A stretch of 64,000 bases of DNA from Dendrocalamus latiflorus (GCA_017311315.1 CM029669.1:12824390-12888389); one strand, 5' to 3'. Positions 44,433-55,491 are shown, numbered from the stretch's first letter. Translations and numbers: made by a program. The notes: a model not told the origin generated them from the sequence alone.

Positions 44433-44891
44433 GAATTTTGGACACATATGGACCCCTAAATATCCGAAATTCCATTTTTGGCCCCCAAACCAAAAAAATT
44501 CCGTTTTTGGACCCCTCCCGACCGCGCGTCCTCCATGTGCCGCCACGTGTCCCGATCGCGCGGTCGGCAGGGGAATCGCGCCGTCGGGCGGGCAGACGCG
44601 CGGTCGGGTGGGGAATCTCGCGGTCGGGCGAGCAGACGCGCGGTCGGTGCGGGCGGTCGCGCGCTCGAGAGGGCAGTCGCGCGGCCGGCGCTCGGGGCAG
44701 GCGGGTCGTGCGGTGTGGTACCGCACGACCCGTGCTACAGTGCGGTCGTGCGGTACCACACCGCACGACCGGACACGTGGCGGCTCCAGGGCGAACGTGC
44801 GCTCGGGAGGGGTCCAGATTTGGAATTTTTTTGATTTGGGGACCAAAAATGGAATTTCGGGTGTTTAGGGGTCCAAATGTGTCCAAAATTC
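44433..44891. mobile_element. Mutator-like non-autonomous element (MULE MITE)
   Basis: Terminal inverted repeats of about 90 bp begin GAATTTTGGACACAT and include GGACCCCTAAA, GAAATTCCATTTTTGG and GGACCCCTCCCGA. A perfect 9-bp duplication CCTCCAGAG flanks the element (44424-44432 and 44892-44900), the Mutator target size. The inside is GC-rich with short repeats of CGCGCGGTCGGG and holds a perfect 25-bp inverted repeat. No transposase is present. Confidence 0.9.
44705..44769. repeat. Perfect 25-bp hairpin inside the MULE MITE
   Basis: GTCGTGCGGTGTGG continues to ACCGCACGAC (44705-44729), and its exact reverse complement is at 44745-44769 with a 15-nt loop. Each arm also contains an internal palindrome, GTCGTGCGGT with ACCGCACGAC. 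Confidence 0.9.
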
Positions 44892-44900
44892 CCTCCAGAG

Positions 44901-45925
44901 TGCCTTCACTGATCTCCAGACCAGCTTCGGCCTCGTGCCCTGGACTACCTCCAGAACGCCTCAGCCCTTCACCACACATTGCACCTCGGCCTCCCCTCAG
45001 ACTGCCTCCACTCCTTGGAGCGACCTTCATTCTCAGACTGGCCTTCGTGCCTGTATAGTTAAGGTACCTTGGGCTTGGAGCGAGCTCCTGGTGGTAAGTT
45101 GCTATCCATTTGGCTATCAGGACAAGGCCAGACTTACCGATGTTGGGCGGTCGAGGTGAGCCCAAGTCATGTTGGGGCTAAGCCTTTCTTCGTGGGAGTG
45201 CCATGAGCTCTACCCTTGGCTCGATGTGGATCGGGTCTGGCGATGGTCGCATTACGAGGTCACTGCACGGTGGAACCACCATGCGTCATGGTGCCATGGA
45301 CTGAACGCGTATTGCACCATGGACCAGATGTGGGTGTCTATAGGGAACCAGGTGGGCTGGGTCCTTTGTGCCCGGACCATGTCCGCACCTGGAGCGTCTC
45401 CGTGCTCCGGCTTCGTCGTGCCATCCTCACGCTCGGGCCACTCCCACTGCCGGACACCGTCCGCGCTTGGACCGTGTCTGCGCCCAGTGCGTCTCCGCGC
45501 CTCGACTTCGTCGCGCTGTCCGGAGCTCGCCCACCACGCGGCCGAACCACCGTTGCTCTGCGGCCGTCCTTTGCGCCGAGCTGTCCCGGGCTATCGCCAA
45601 GTCTCACTACCTCCATGCTAGACCTCTGCGTTGTGCCACCCCCGGGCCTCCTCCATGTCTAACCGCCTCCACACTAGACCTCCTTAGCGGCCGAGCCCGC
45701 CCTACTGAAGAAGTTCACGAGCAAGGGACGAGTCGTCATAAGACTTCCTCCGTGCCGAACCGGGGGCTCTTCTGGACCGTGGCCGTGCCTGAACTGAAGG
45801 CGCTCTTGGACTAGTGGGGTGCTCGGACTGACCTCACGCCTCGACCAGTGCTGCCCTCGGGCTTGCACCTAGCTCGAACTCCGTCCATCCCTGGGATAGC
45901 TCCGAGAGCCGGCCTCATCTGCCTA
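44901..45925. other. GC-rich repeat-derived DNA, left flank of the Copia-B 5' LTR
   Basis: This contains CTCCAGA- and CTCGG-rich text that resembles the block at 9.3-21.5 kb. No protein is recognised; several overlapping open frames on both strands share no known motif. Confidence 0.4.
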
Positions 45926-45930
45926 CGGAC

Positions 45931-46569
45931 TGTTGGAAATAATCTTGTTTTAGAAGTCGTATGCAAGTTTTGGCTGTAATCGAAGTTGAGTTGAAGTAGG
46001 AATTAGAAGTCGGAGTCGGAATAGGTTTTGTATTCCTAATCAGAATCCGAGTGGGAGTCGTAGGTTTGGGTATAAAAAGAGGGGACTCATGTAATCAGAA
46101 ATAAGCTATGAGACGCAAAGCAATTGCGAGAAATATAGTAGAGAAAGAGCAATCTCTAAGTATTGAGAAAAGTTGAAGGTGTGGTCGAAGTTGTCCTATG
46201 ACCACGACAAACGTGGTCGGAGGAATTTACGACCACGGCAAATATTGGCAGGTGTGGTCGAAAGACGTTCGACCTCGGCAACGCTAAAGAAGAGGTGGTC
46301 GTAAGGAGGCTACAACTACATTGAGAAGACACTGAACGTGGTCGATAAAGATTACGACCACGTTGCAAAGCGTTCGATCACGGTGTTTTCAAGCGGTTGG
46401 AGGAAGACAGTGGAGCGGTCGTAAGCTACTACAGTAAAGTTACAGCCACGACTCAAAGCGATCGGTGGCGAGTTTGAGTGGTCGTACGGCACCGTAAGTG
46501 ATCGGAATCGGTCGTAAACGACTCTAACCGGTCGTAAAAGATCCTGGGAGGTCGTAAGACTTTCCAACA
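45931..46569 (+). repeat. 5' LTR of Copia-B (plus strand)
   Basis: It begins TGTTGGAAATAATC and ends GACTTTCCAACA (639 bp). A TATAAAAAGA box is at 46071. It is the inverted counterpart of 21491-22136. Palindromes GTGGTCG-N10-CGACCAC occur at 46181-46205, 46213-46236, 46254-46276 (last bases altered) and 46336-46363. CGGAC precedes the LTR at 45926-45930. Confidence 0.93.
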
Positions 46570-46571
46570 TT

Positions 46572-46583
46572 TGGTATCAGAGC
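46572..46583 (+). other. Primer-binding site of Copia-B
   Basis: TGGTATCAGAGC lies two bases after the LTR and is complementary to the 3' end of plant initiator tRNA-Met, the usual copia primer. This proves that the LTR at 45931-46569 is a 5' LTR. Confidence 0.92.
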
Positions 46584-46592
46584 AAGGAAGCA

Positions 46593-46685
46593 ATGGAGGA
46601 CAAGACGGCAGAGATGCCCATAGGGAAGCAAAGAGCCGAGGCAAGTGCGACGGTGATGAGGACAATGTCATGCTACTTACCGTAG
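46593..46685 (+). pseudogene. Copia-B gag start, broken
   Basis: An ATG ten bases after the primer site opens MEDKTAEMPIGKQRAEASA and ends at a stop near 46685. Its GGAAGCAA codons resemble the point where the Gag frame of the minus-strand half begins (24232-24244), so this may be the N-terminus of the same protein. The rest of gag is not here. Confidence 0.5.
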
Positions 46686-46768
46686 CTGTTCAATGAGAAC
46701 AATGTTATGCTACTCACCTTATTCATTCAATGAGAACAATATCACGCTGCTCGCTGGAGCCTTTGAAG
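46658..46768 (+). repeat. 37-bp tandem repeat, three copies
   Basis: Units start GAG(G/A)ACAATGT and contain ATGCTACT and TTCAAT; starts are at 46658, 46695 and 46732. Confidence 0.8.
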
Positions 46769-46769
46769 A

Positions 46770-47650
46770 GCAAGACAAGAACCGAAGGAGCCAAATACCA
46801 TAATGACGAGTGGTCAATGCCGGTATTCTCAAAGAGGTTAATGACCAAAGAAACTCAATGATGTGGAACCCCTGACAAGGAGGAGATAAAGCATTGCACT
46901 GAGGACGAGCTATGGATGTATGGGACCATCACGTAGCTAAGAATGTGCCATCGTTTGTGAGTAGCACGGTGTTACTCGCGATGGCGAGAAAGATTCTCTA
47001 TACCGTTAGATAGCAAATAAAGTAGGCCTGCCAGCATCAGTGAAGATGGAAGGTCGCCACAGTTAGTGAAAAAGCCACAAACGTTGAGTTGGCCAACATC
47101 GAAGAAGAGGAACGGCCGATACAGGACAAAAAGTTATCGAGTACATATAACATCATGCATGCGTGTATATGCATGCATATGTAAGAATAGAAGCATCGGC
47201 ACGAGTAAAGAGCTCAAAGCAGAGATGGTGCAGCCGTAGGGAATAAGTTGGATCCACCGAAGAAAGCGTGATGAATGTCCCTGGTAGGGATCAGCGATGG
47301 TTGAAGTATATACATGTTTGTTGTTGCAACGGTCAGCGTTAAGCAATAATTGAAGAGAAGTAGAAGTAACTATGTGGTAGAGTATTGTATTAGAAATGTT
47401 AACAACTAAGAGGGATCAATAAAGAATTGAACTTGCTGTTGGAGGTTAACGCAAAAAATCATAATTGATTGAAAAAGCGATTTATAATTTAGAGAAAAAT
47501 CAAACAACCGACACCAATAAACATAAATATTGAATATGCGAACGATGTGTAATAAATGTAGCCACGTAGATACGCGAGCCACCATACTAGTTGTACGGTA
47601 AAGCCAATTTGGAAGCCTCTCCCTGGGCTTGTTAACAGCGAATGTGTGCA
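46770..47650. other. Unassigned DNA after the Copia-B 5' part
   Basis: No gene is recognised. The first part may still be degenerate Copia-B interior; where it ends could not be determined. Confidence 0.35.
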
Positions 47651-47653
47651 TTA

Positions 47654-47927
47654 GAGCATGTACAATGCAGGCATTTAGAGAGATGCTTAGCAATGAAAAA
47701 CTGTTTTTTCTTGCCACATAGGATAGATAAGATGCTTAAATAAGCACCGGTGCTTAGTAGATGCTTATGTGTATAACTGAATCTATTAATAGAAAATATA
47801 GCATCTAAGCACCCATGGAAGATATGCTTACATTGGAGGGAATAATTTTTGCATGGGTGCTTGATGATGTGGTTATATTCTCTCTTTTTAAGCATTTATA
47901 TATAAACATCTTGTATTGTACATGCCC
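47654..47927. mobile_element. Tourist-like MITE (PIF/Harbinger)
   Basis: The inverted termini are GAGCATGTACAATGCAGG and (complement of the right end) GGGCATGTACAATACAAG. TTA flanks both sides (47651-47653 and 47928-47930). At 274 bp, AT-rich and without coding, it is a typical Tourist MITE. Confidence 0.9.
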
Positions 47928-47930
47928 TTA

Positions 47931-48345
47931 GACATCAAGAGAACACGGATGTCACCAGCTTTGTACTGGTCACCGTCAGTTTGATGGCTCTGTACGTACT
48001 CCACCACCACGACCGAAGAGGGAGGAGGCATCGCGTCTCGCGCGCGGAGGAGCGGGAGGATCGAAGAGCTGCTCCCAATTCACGATGGAGACCAGAGCTC
48101 AAATGACTATGGGCCTGATTCCTGGGCTTCCTTCAACTAAATGGGCCTTCAGAAGATTAATTAATCTTGTGAACAATCTTACAGCAAGGAAATCAAGCTC
48201 AGTGAAGAAGCAGAACTACTACACAAAGTTTCAAAGAGCACTGGTTCAGTACACTTTGTCCATTGCCAACCGTTCAATAAAGCTAATCTAACGGTTATGA
48301 TGGATTTGACATCTCCAGTGTTTGTAAGGGGTGCACAGGGGTGGT
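47931..48345. other. Intergenic DNA, no gene assigned
   Basis: A short GC-rich patch at 48000-48080 (AGGGAGGAGGCATCGCG) may be part of an old leader exon. A 68-codon frame starts at 48085 but has no recognisable motif. Confidence 0.35.
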
Positions 48346-48356
48346 GTTAGCGAAAT

Positions 48357-48482
48357 GGGGGCAAAAGAGTAATTTCGCGTGAGAACTGCTCTTACAACGG
48401 GGCAAAAAAAGTAATTTCGCGTGGCAACTGCTCTTACAACGGGGGCAAAAGAGTAATTTCGCGTGGCAACTGCTCTTACAAC
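48357..48482 (+). repeat. About 42-bp tandem repeat, three copies
   Basis: GGGGCAAAAGAGTAATTTCG followed by CGTGGCAACTGCTCTTACAA is repeated at 48361, 48402 and 48445. The last part of the motif recurs at 48785. Confidence 0.85.
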
Positions 48483-49023
48483 GTGCGCCTCGCTGTCCCG
48501 CACTCGCACCGTTTCACGAAGCAGAGAGAGACTTTCGGGAAGAAGGAGGCCTGGCGATCTCCTCAACGACTTCGCCGGCGGAGGAGACGCGTCCGTCCCC
48601 TCCTCCCCCTGGGCGCCGGTGATGGTCCTCGACGACTTCGCCGGCGGAGGAGACACGTCCGTCCCCTCCTCCTCCTGGGCGCCGATGACGGCGAGTGGAG
48701 GATGGGATCTTCCCCCCGTACCTCGGCGTCATGAAGACCACCTCGCCGCCGCCAGCATCATGACCATCGCGCCGCCGCCACGCGTGAGAACTGCTCTTAC
48801 AACGCGCCTCGCTGTCCCGCACGCGCACCGTTTCACGAAAGCAGAAAGAGAGAGTTTCGGGGAGTCGGAGGCTAGGCGATCTCCTCAACGACTTCGCCGG
48901 CGGAGGAGACGCGTCCGTCCCTCCTCCCCCTGGGCGCCGGTGACGGCGAGTGGAGGATGGGATCTTCCCCCCGTACCCCGGCGTCATGAAGACCACCTCG
49001 CCGCCGCCATGAACAACCTCCAC
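48474..49023 (+). repeat. Duplicated GC-rich exon-like block ending in a splice donor
   Basis: A block with CGCCTCGCTGTCCCGCAC, CCGTTTCACGAA and GCGATCTCCTCAACGACTTC, ending in CGTCATGAAGACCACCTC, occurs twice (about 48474-48790 and 48793-49015). In the first copy an inner 65-bp section containing GACGACTTCGCCGGCGGAGG is itself doubled. The second copy ends CTCCACC|GTAAGTCCC, a good splice donor, followed by intron-like AT-rich DNA. This looks like a first exon of a plus-strand transcript, but no downstream coding exon was found. Confidence 0.6.
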
Positions 49024-49683
49024 CGTAAGTCCCATCCTCCTCAAACCCGCAGCCCTCCTGATCTCCTCACGCTTCCTCTCTACTTGATTCGTCTGTGATG
49101 TGGTCGGGATCCAGTATTCTAGTGCACGAGCTCAGATCTGGTTGGTTACGGCCTACGGGAGTACTTCTCATATATCCAGTATTTTTGATGCTCGCGAGTT
49201 GTTCTTGGTGAACCTCGGTGGTCTTGTGCAGTGCTACTTGACCCTCGGCTCCTATTTCTGGCTGTGGCCGAAAATTGGGGTTGTGGCATTGTATCTCCGT
49301 GAGCCTTGTTCCTGCTTGTCACAGTGGGTTGATAGGTTTTCTGGGACAGCGATTTGATCGTGCCTTGCCATTTCGGTTTCTACACGGTGGTTTTGAATAC
49401 CATCGCCTTGTGAGTACTCAGGCTCTTCTTTTGTGCTTTACCTGGTATCTCTGTGATATTATACAACTGAGAGTGCAAAGGAAGGGACCAATTGCTCTGT
49501 GATGAAACAAAGAATGTAATGAGACTATATATGAATGTGATGGCAATTTGATCTTGGGCTTGAATTGAGTCTCACTGTGTGTTCTCTTATTGCTGTCCTG
49601 GAGATAGTTCTTGCTGCTGTCTTTAGCTGAGTAATTAATTTAGATTACTTTGCTGTGGGCGAACTCTGTTATAATCAATAGCA

Positions 49684-49743
<60 letters not shown>

Positions 49744-50510
49744 AATTTCAGATTGATTATACTGTGGTCCTTCCAGTTCAGCTTATTTGAAACATATTAT
49801 TGTTGAGTTTTGGGCTTAGTGAGCTTATTCTAGGGCTCAAGATCAAATTTGCAACTGTCATATATTGTCGAGATTAAAATCTGTAATGACAGAGAAGGTC
49901 AAGATTCATTCTTGTGCATCTAGGTTTCTGAGAGCAAGTAACAACAATATAGACATGCTGATTGTAGTCATTTATGCTTGGCTAATTTGGATGGCAGCAT
50001 GTCACTTTAATGATTCATATCACAAACTTGAATATATGTTGATTCTTTACTCTTGCATGATATACTGTTTAAATGGCTTAATGAATCCACATTATTATTT
50101 CTTGAAGAAGTCATTTTTCCATTCAATTTATCATGCTTGGGTCTATTCTTTTATGCTGGAAGTAAAAATAAATACTTGCTTATACTTGCGAGCCCTATTT
50201 GAATGTTTTATATTAGGGAAATTGGCCCTTCTTTTGCCAATTTCCTCGTATCTTTTTTCTAGTTTGTTTAGTGTGCATATATGAGAAGTAAATCAAACAA
50301 CAGTGGTGTACATCTGCTCTAGTTTGATTTAAAATAACAAGAAAATGTAATAGGATAAAGTTCATCCAACAACAAAGGTGAACTAAAAGTTAAGTAGAAA
50401 CGAGGCCATGGCACTAGTACACGTGCTCTAGGTTTATGGAAACTAACAAGGAAATATAGTAGGTAGAAGTTCATGCAATGACACAGCTGAACGGCTATGG
50501 CACTGAAACA
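49024..50510. other. AT-rich, intron-like DNA
   Basis: No coding exon was recognised. A frame of 139 codons at 49865-50284 has no known motif and has repeat-like relatives near 54.5 kb. Confidence 0.4.
49687..49740. repeat. (AT)27 microsatellite
   Basis: An uninterrupted run of AT dinucleotides covers 54 bp. Confidence 0.98.
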
Positions 50511-50514
50511 CTCA

Positions 50515-53500
50515 TCATTTGGAATTATGCCAATTCATTAATTCTTGTATCTCCTTCTTGACTTCATCTGCTTCATTCCACTTGGAATGTATTAATTTCG
50601 AGGCTAATTTGTTTTCTAAAGATGTGTATATTATCCTGTGGAACAATGGTAAAATATGATTTCAAATCTGAACCACTGACAAAGAAGAATTAGAGAGAGG
50701 AATGTGGGATGTAATTACCATTGTGACAATGTTTGTCAAGCTTGTTCCATCCCAGTATTCCATGAACTTTAGGACAAATAAGCCACATGACGAACTGGGT
50801 TATAAAACAACAATGAAACATGATTTTGGTTGCAAAATGTATAAATATAGCACAACTCTGATAACGATTAGTACCTGTCATTTTGTTGTGGAATATCCAT
50901 AACACGGATAGCCCATGATGTGAGAAGCAAGCTGCCCCATTTGGTAATGGCTGTTCCATTTGATATTGCCAAATCAACATATATTTGCACACCTTTAATC
51001 TATTTTACTATAAAGAAACCAATAAATTTTGATGAATATATGTACATGCTACACGATAGAAAGATGGAAAAGTAGAGAGTAGACTCACTGTATTTATTAG
51101 TACAGTACGATTATCATACTTAGAAACAGCCATTGAATCCAAAACTTGTATCTCTTCCTTCCTGGTATTGATAACGACTAAATACCAATGCACTTTCATG
51201 TGATTCAATGGGAGAAATATCTGTAGAATTTGAAATATGTTTTAATATAATTAGAAAAAAATGCTAAATGATTTAAAGAAGCATCGCAAGTAATTGAAAT
51301 ATGTATACCAGGTCATGTTGTAGATATATTTCCCCACGTTTCAAAGCTGAGCCAATTTTCCTACTGTTAGAACGAAGACCAAATTCACCTGCGCTATTCA
51401 AGAGCTGACAGTCAATTGTGCTCTCAAAATATGGTTTGCAGCCATCCCTAGTCCTTGTAGATGGATACCGATGTTTTATCAATCGTATGTAGCCATCCAT
51501 TATCTACTATTTTGTAGTTGAAGTTGAGGCTTTGGCATTGTAGAAAGTAAATATTGTTGCACGAATAATTAGACTAATACTTACTTCATCACACAACCAT
51601 CTCTTCGTTTGAGGAGCTGAGTCTGGAAGGGTCAAACAGAGCATTGCTTCACGCTGGATGTCTGTTGAATTCAATGTTGCCATTTTTTCCCTTTGCAAGA
51701 ATTTGTAATATAGTCTATAGTAGTTTTCTCTAATAAAGATAGCATCCCTCCTGCCAGAGTTAGTGAAAATTAAGGTATGTGTAGAAAACATACTTAATGA
51801 TAATATCATTGCTACCTGTAGGGTAAGCTATTGGTTTACCTGCACATTTGCTTGTTACATTTCGTTTTTTGGGAGTTGTCTTTCTTTTATTTGGGAGACC
51901 ATAATATACATAGTGGTTTGATGTCCCGTAAGTAGATGTTGGCATCCTCCCATTAGGACCCCGTATTCTTCTGGCAATAGGTGGGCTAGGGTAATTGTTT
52001 TCCTCCATTAGTTCTTGTACATCATCTTCAGTTTCTTCATGGTTCTCTATGTTGTCTTGTATCTTAGTGTCAACATCCGAGTTTGCGTTGATTTTACCAT
52101 CCTACAAAAAATGCTAGTGACTGGATAAGTATTGGCATGTAATGAAGTTCATGGAATATCATGTAAGAGTTAATAACTGAACCTCTTCTTCTAATTTGCT
52201 GCTTTCTGATTTTGCATTAGTATTCATGCCATCTTTCATTCCCTGCAAGCAAAAAGGTGTTATGTGCTCCAGAAATGTACAGTTACTGTTTGTTGAAAAT
52301 AAGGTATTACATTAGGTTAAATGATGTACTTTAATCTCTTGCAGTAGCTGCATATTGCTCCTCTCTAATTGCTCTACGCGTTTCACAAGCTTTTCAACAA
52401 TGTCACAAAGCTGAAGAAAAAACAGGTATGATATGATATGTCATATTCCCAAGCTGTGGTGAATAAGAGAATAAAAAAGGTATGATATGTACTTTACTTC
52501 TGTTAAGAAAATGAGATACCTTCAAAATATGGCCACCATAATTTTTACAACTCTCATTGCCCTGGTGCACATGTACTTCACCCTCATGATCATCTGATCG
52601 ATCCAAATTGTAGAATTGAGGTTTCGATGTTCTATCCTCGTCATCTGGTGGTGGGAGCTCTTCAACAATCTATTGCAAACAAAGAATTCTGTTTTCAATT
52701 GTATGATTTCGTAGTTAATAACTATATGTAACTTGAACTTACTGTTGATCTTCCATAACCCGTTTTGCCCTCAATGGCATCCCTTTGTCTGCATATTCCT
52801 AGGTTCCAATTCAATATTAAAGGGTATTTCCGCTTACTGTACATATGTGCACCCTGATCCACCTGACAATGCTCCCAATACCAAACCTATAAATTCTCAC
52901 AACAAACAATGAATATTCAGATATTGTTCATACATGACACTATTGACTTGAAAAATGGAATTCTGATTTACCTGGAGCAATATTAGATTACCCTGCAAAT
53001 GTTTGTGACCATTTTTGTATGCAGTCAGGCTATCGTACAAGAACCATAAGGTCAAGCTGGCCCAATTTATTTTACTTATGTCTTCAACCTTGTTTAGGAG
53101 GCCTAGGTAGGCGGCACTTACATACCTATTGGTTGTGGGGCATAAAACATGCCCAATTAAAAGTAAAATGAATCTGCATATGAAATGATCATCTGCAAAT
53201 TTGCTACCCAAAATGGCTTCTTCCAAACTTTCCAGTGAAATGCTAGCTTTGCCATCCCCTGCATAGAGCTTAAACATATCATATTGTACGTTGTCTGGGA
53301 TGCATGTTAATTCCTCTCCTTTGTCTGGTAGGTCCATGATACATTTGACATCCCACATAGTGATGGAGAGTTTCTTCCCATTGATATACACGGTTTTTTC
53401 TGTAGGATCATACTGATCTGCTATCCACATGCAAAGCTTGCGGTGGATATTCATATGCTGCATGCGTAAGAGCCCAGCAAATCCAAGATTCTCGATGAAC

Positions 53501-53583
53501 ACCTTTTGTGCAATGCTGATTCTTTGTGCTATGTCAACGAATTTCCTTGCTGAGCATACTATATTCAAATCTCTACTCCGCAT
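50515..53583 (-). CDS. ULP1-like cysteine protease gene (C48 family), multi-exon
   Basis: The first coding exon (ATG 53583, exon 53592-52972) reads KVFIENLGFAGLLRMQHMNI, LSITMWDVKCIMDLPDKGEE and FICRFILLLIGHVLCPTTNR, an N-terminal domain found in many grass ULP1-type proteins. Exons with WYWEHCQVDQGAHMYSKRKY (52887-52742), a low-complexity/coiled-coil middle (LCDIVEKLVKRVEQLERSN) and PNKRKTTPKKRN follow. The protease domain has MKVHWYLVVINTRKEEIQVL with catalytic His (about 51190), VLDSM with Asp (about 51140), MDIPQQND with Gln (about 50885), and SSCGLFVLKFMEYWDG with Cys (about 50785). The last exon ends WHNSK and stop TGA at 50515-50517. Splice sites checked (CAG|GTAAAT, AG|GTACTA, ATG|GTAATT) fit consensus and keep frame. 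ULP1 enzymes process or remove SUMO. No stop was seen in the exons read; whether it is a host gene or an exapted transposon gene is open. Confidence 0.75.
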
Positions 53584-53609
53584 GCTTGGCGTCTGTCATA
53601 AATTGAAAA

Positions 53610-55290
53610 AGACATAGATCAGTACGTTTAGACATATATTCTCATTTTTGTACTGTTTTACAAACCATTTCATTGTTTCCCCTGCAATTGTTAAGTACTG
53701 GTGTTAATTTTGAATAAAAACTTCAAAAGTGCACAAACTTATATTTCTCTGTCCCACAGGAAATGTTTTATATCAAAGGTGCACTAATAAAACAGCTGAG
53801 ATCAGTAAGGATATGTTCTGATATTCTACGAAAGTTTACAAATATTCATCTCCAGATTTTTGTTGTGAATTTTTTTTATGTTCAATGGTATCTAAACATT
53901 TTTCTTTCAGCTATTAGATGCTACCGAAGCCTTGTTTATACAGTACCAACGATGAGTAAAAGGAAGTACAGCTTGGTGCTTGCATTACAAACTGGATTTT
54001 CGCTATAGTCATATCTACTTCCAGTTTCCCTTTTTTTCAACTTCCTCTGTTGAGTTGGAAAATATTGATAACTTGTTTACATACACATGTAAACAGTCAT
54101 TGAAACAAAGAAACATTACAGCAAAATTACTAGTAATCATGATAATGCATGATTGTGGGCTCAGAACTCTTGCTCTGTGATGAACAAATCGAAGACTAAA
54201 TTTGGTCTTGATAACAAAATTAGGTTTGAGCTCTAGAGGATTGGTTTTTATTGATTGTACCGTAGCTAGTGGTATTTCAGTTGTGCAGATTTGTTAATAT
54301 GCAATTGAAATTGTCGAGTATGCAGTTGTCTATTATCAGTTATGTTCAGATTAGATTATTTCTGTGCAGTGGCTTATTTTGTTCAGTTCTGATTCAGGTC
54401 AGATTATGCTCTGCTATGATTAGTTTCTGATTCCTGCTTATCCATCAAAACTCTCTGAGAATACTGTCTGTTATTCCATTGCATGTGAACATTTGCAACT
54501 GAAATACAAGTTGGCTTTCCTTTGTGTATGCACGGTTCTGACAGTAGAGACATATCTAGAGCTCAAATCCTGATTTTTGGTATCAGATTGATAATGCAGA
54601 GTTTCAATATTAGCATGAGAAGGCCAAGATATACGATCTTGCGCAACTCTGTTCTGAGAGCAATGTTACAACAATTAATTTGGCTGGAATCAAAACTGAA
54701 AATACACTCATATCGCTTTATTTACCGCAATAGATCAGTATGTTTAGACATTCGTATCTTTGTACTGTTTTGCAAACCATTTCATTGTTTCCGTACTAGT
54801 CTTTCACCTATAAGATGCTACTAAAATGACAGGAACAGAAATGAAAAGAAATCATTAGGTCAGGGACTGTTTTTCTGAATGACATGGCTAAAGAGAGGAC
54901 AAGAATGGTATCTAAACATTTACTAGTCTTCTTTTCTACAGTGATTTACTAAGTGTTACCTAGATCCGTAGTGGATGGTTTTCTAATATTTTTACTTATC
55001 TTTTTCTTTTTGATGGCTGCAGAAACAGCAGAAGCCTTGTTTATACCATCTGCTTGTTGCTTCTAGTACCAACGATGAGTAAATGGAAGTACTGTTTGGT
55101 GCTTGCATTACAAACCGGATTTTAGCTATAGTCATATCTACTTCCAGTTTTCCTTTTTTTCAACTTCCTCTGTTGAGTTGGAAAATATTGATAACTTGTT
55201 TACATACACATATAAACAGTCGTTGAAACAAAGAAACATTACAGCAAAATTACTATTAATCATGATAATGTATGGGTGCTTGAAATGAAG
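53610..55290. repeat. Direct duplication, about 550 bp, offset about 1.12 kb
   Basis: Text from GATCAGTACGTTTAGACAT (53617) to ATCATGATAATG (54150) recurs from 54733 to about 55270. Shared blocks include CAAACCATTTCATTGTTTCC and TACCAACGATGAGTAAA (53944 and 55068). The copies have drifted by indels. Confidence 0.75.
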
Positions 55291-55390
55291 AAAACACTAC
55301 AGCATAAATACTAGAAATCATGATAATGTATGGGTACTTGAAATGAAGAAAACACTACAGCAAAATTACTAGTAATCATGGTAATGTTTT
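55225..55390. repeat. About 60-bp tandem repeat, 2.5 copies
   Basis: GAAACATTACAGCAAAATTACTA-type units with ATCATGATAATGTATGGG and CTTGAAATGAAGAAAACACT repeat head to tail. Confidence 0.75.
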
Positions 55391-55395
55391 GGTAC

Positions 55396-55465
55396 CTTAA
55401 TTGTGTTGGGCTGTTGAAATACTGAGTGTCGAATGTGTTGTGATCACCCTCGCCGACTGGAAAAA
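55396..55465 (-). other. Probable 5'UTR exon of the ULP1-like gene
   Basis: The stretch begins about 30 bases downstream of a TATA box on the minus strand and ends in the donor AAG|GTACC. It has no ATG, as expected for a leader exon. The start is estimated from TATA spacing. Confidence 0.45.
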
Positions 55466-55491
55466 GCTTGCAAAGAATGTGCTTTTCTGAT

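Larger units (their letters stand above)
53592..55396 (-). other. 5'UTR intron of the ULP1-like gene
   Basis: The donor AAG|GTACC is at 55396/55395 and the acceptor TGACAG|ACGCC is at 53593/53592, nine bases before the ATG. The intron holds a roughly 550-bp direct duplication. Confidence 0.55.

Noticed and set aside
44280..45814. Many overlapping frames of 100-255 codons on both strands
   Set aside because: GC-rich repeat DNA and a MULE MITE; no motif in any of them.
49865..50284. 139-codon plus-strand frame rich in Leu, Ile and Tyr
   Set aside because: AT-rich intron-like DNA with a related repeat near 54.5 kb; no known domain.
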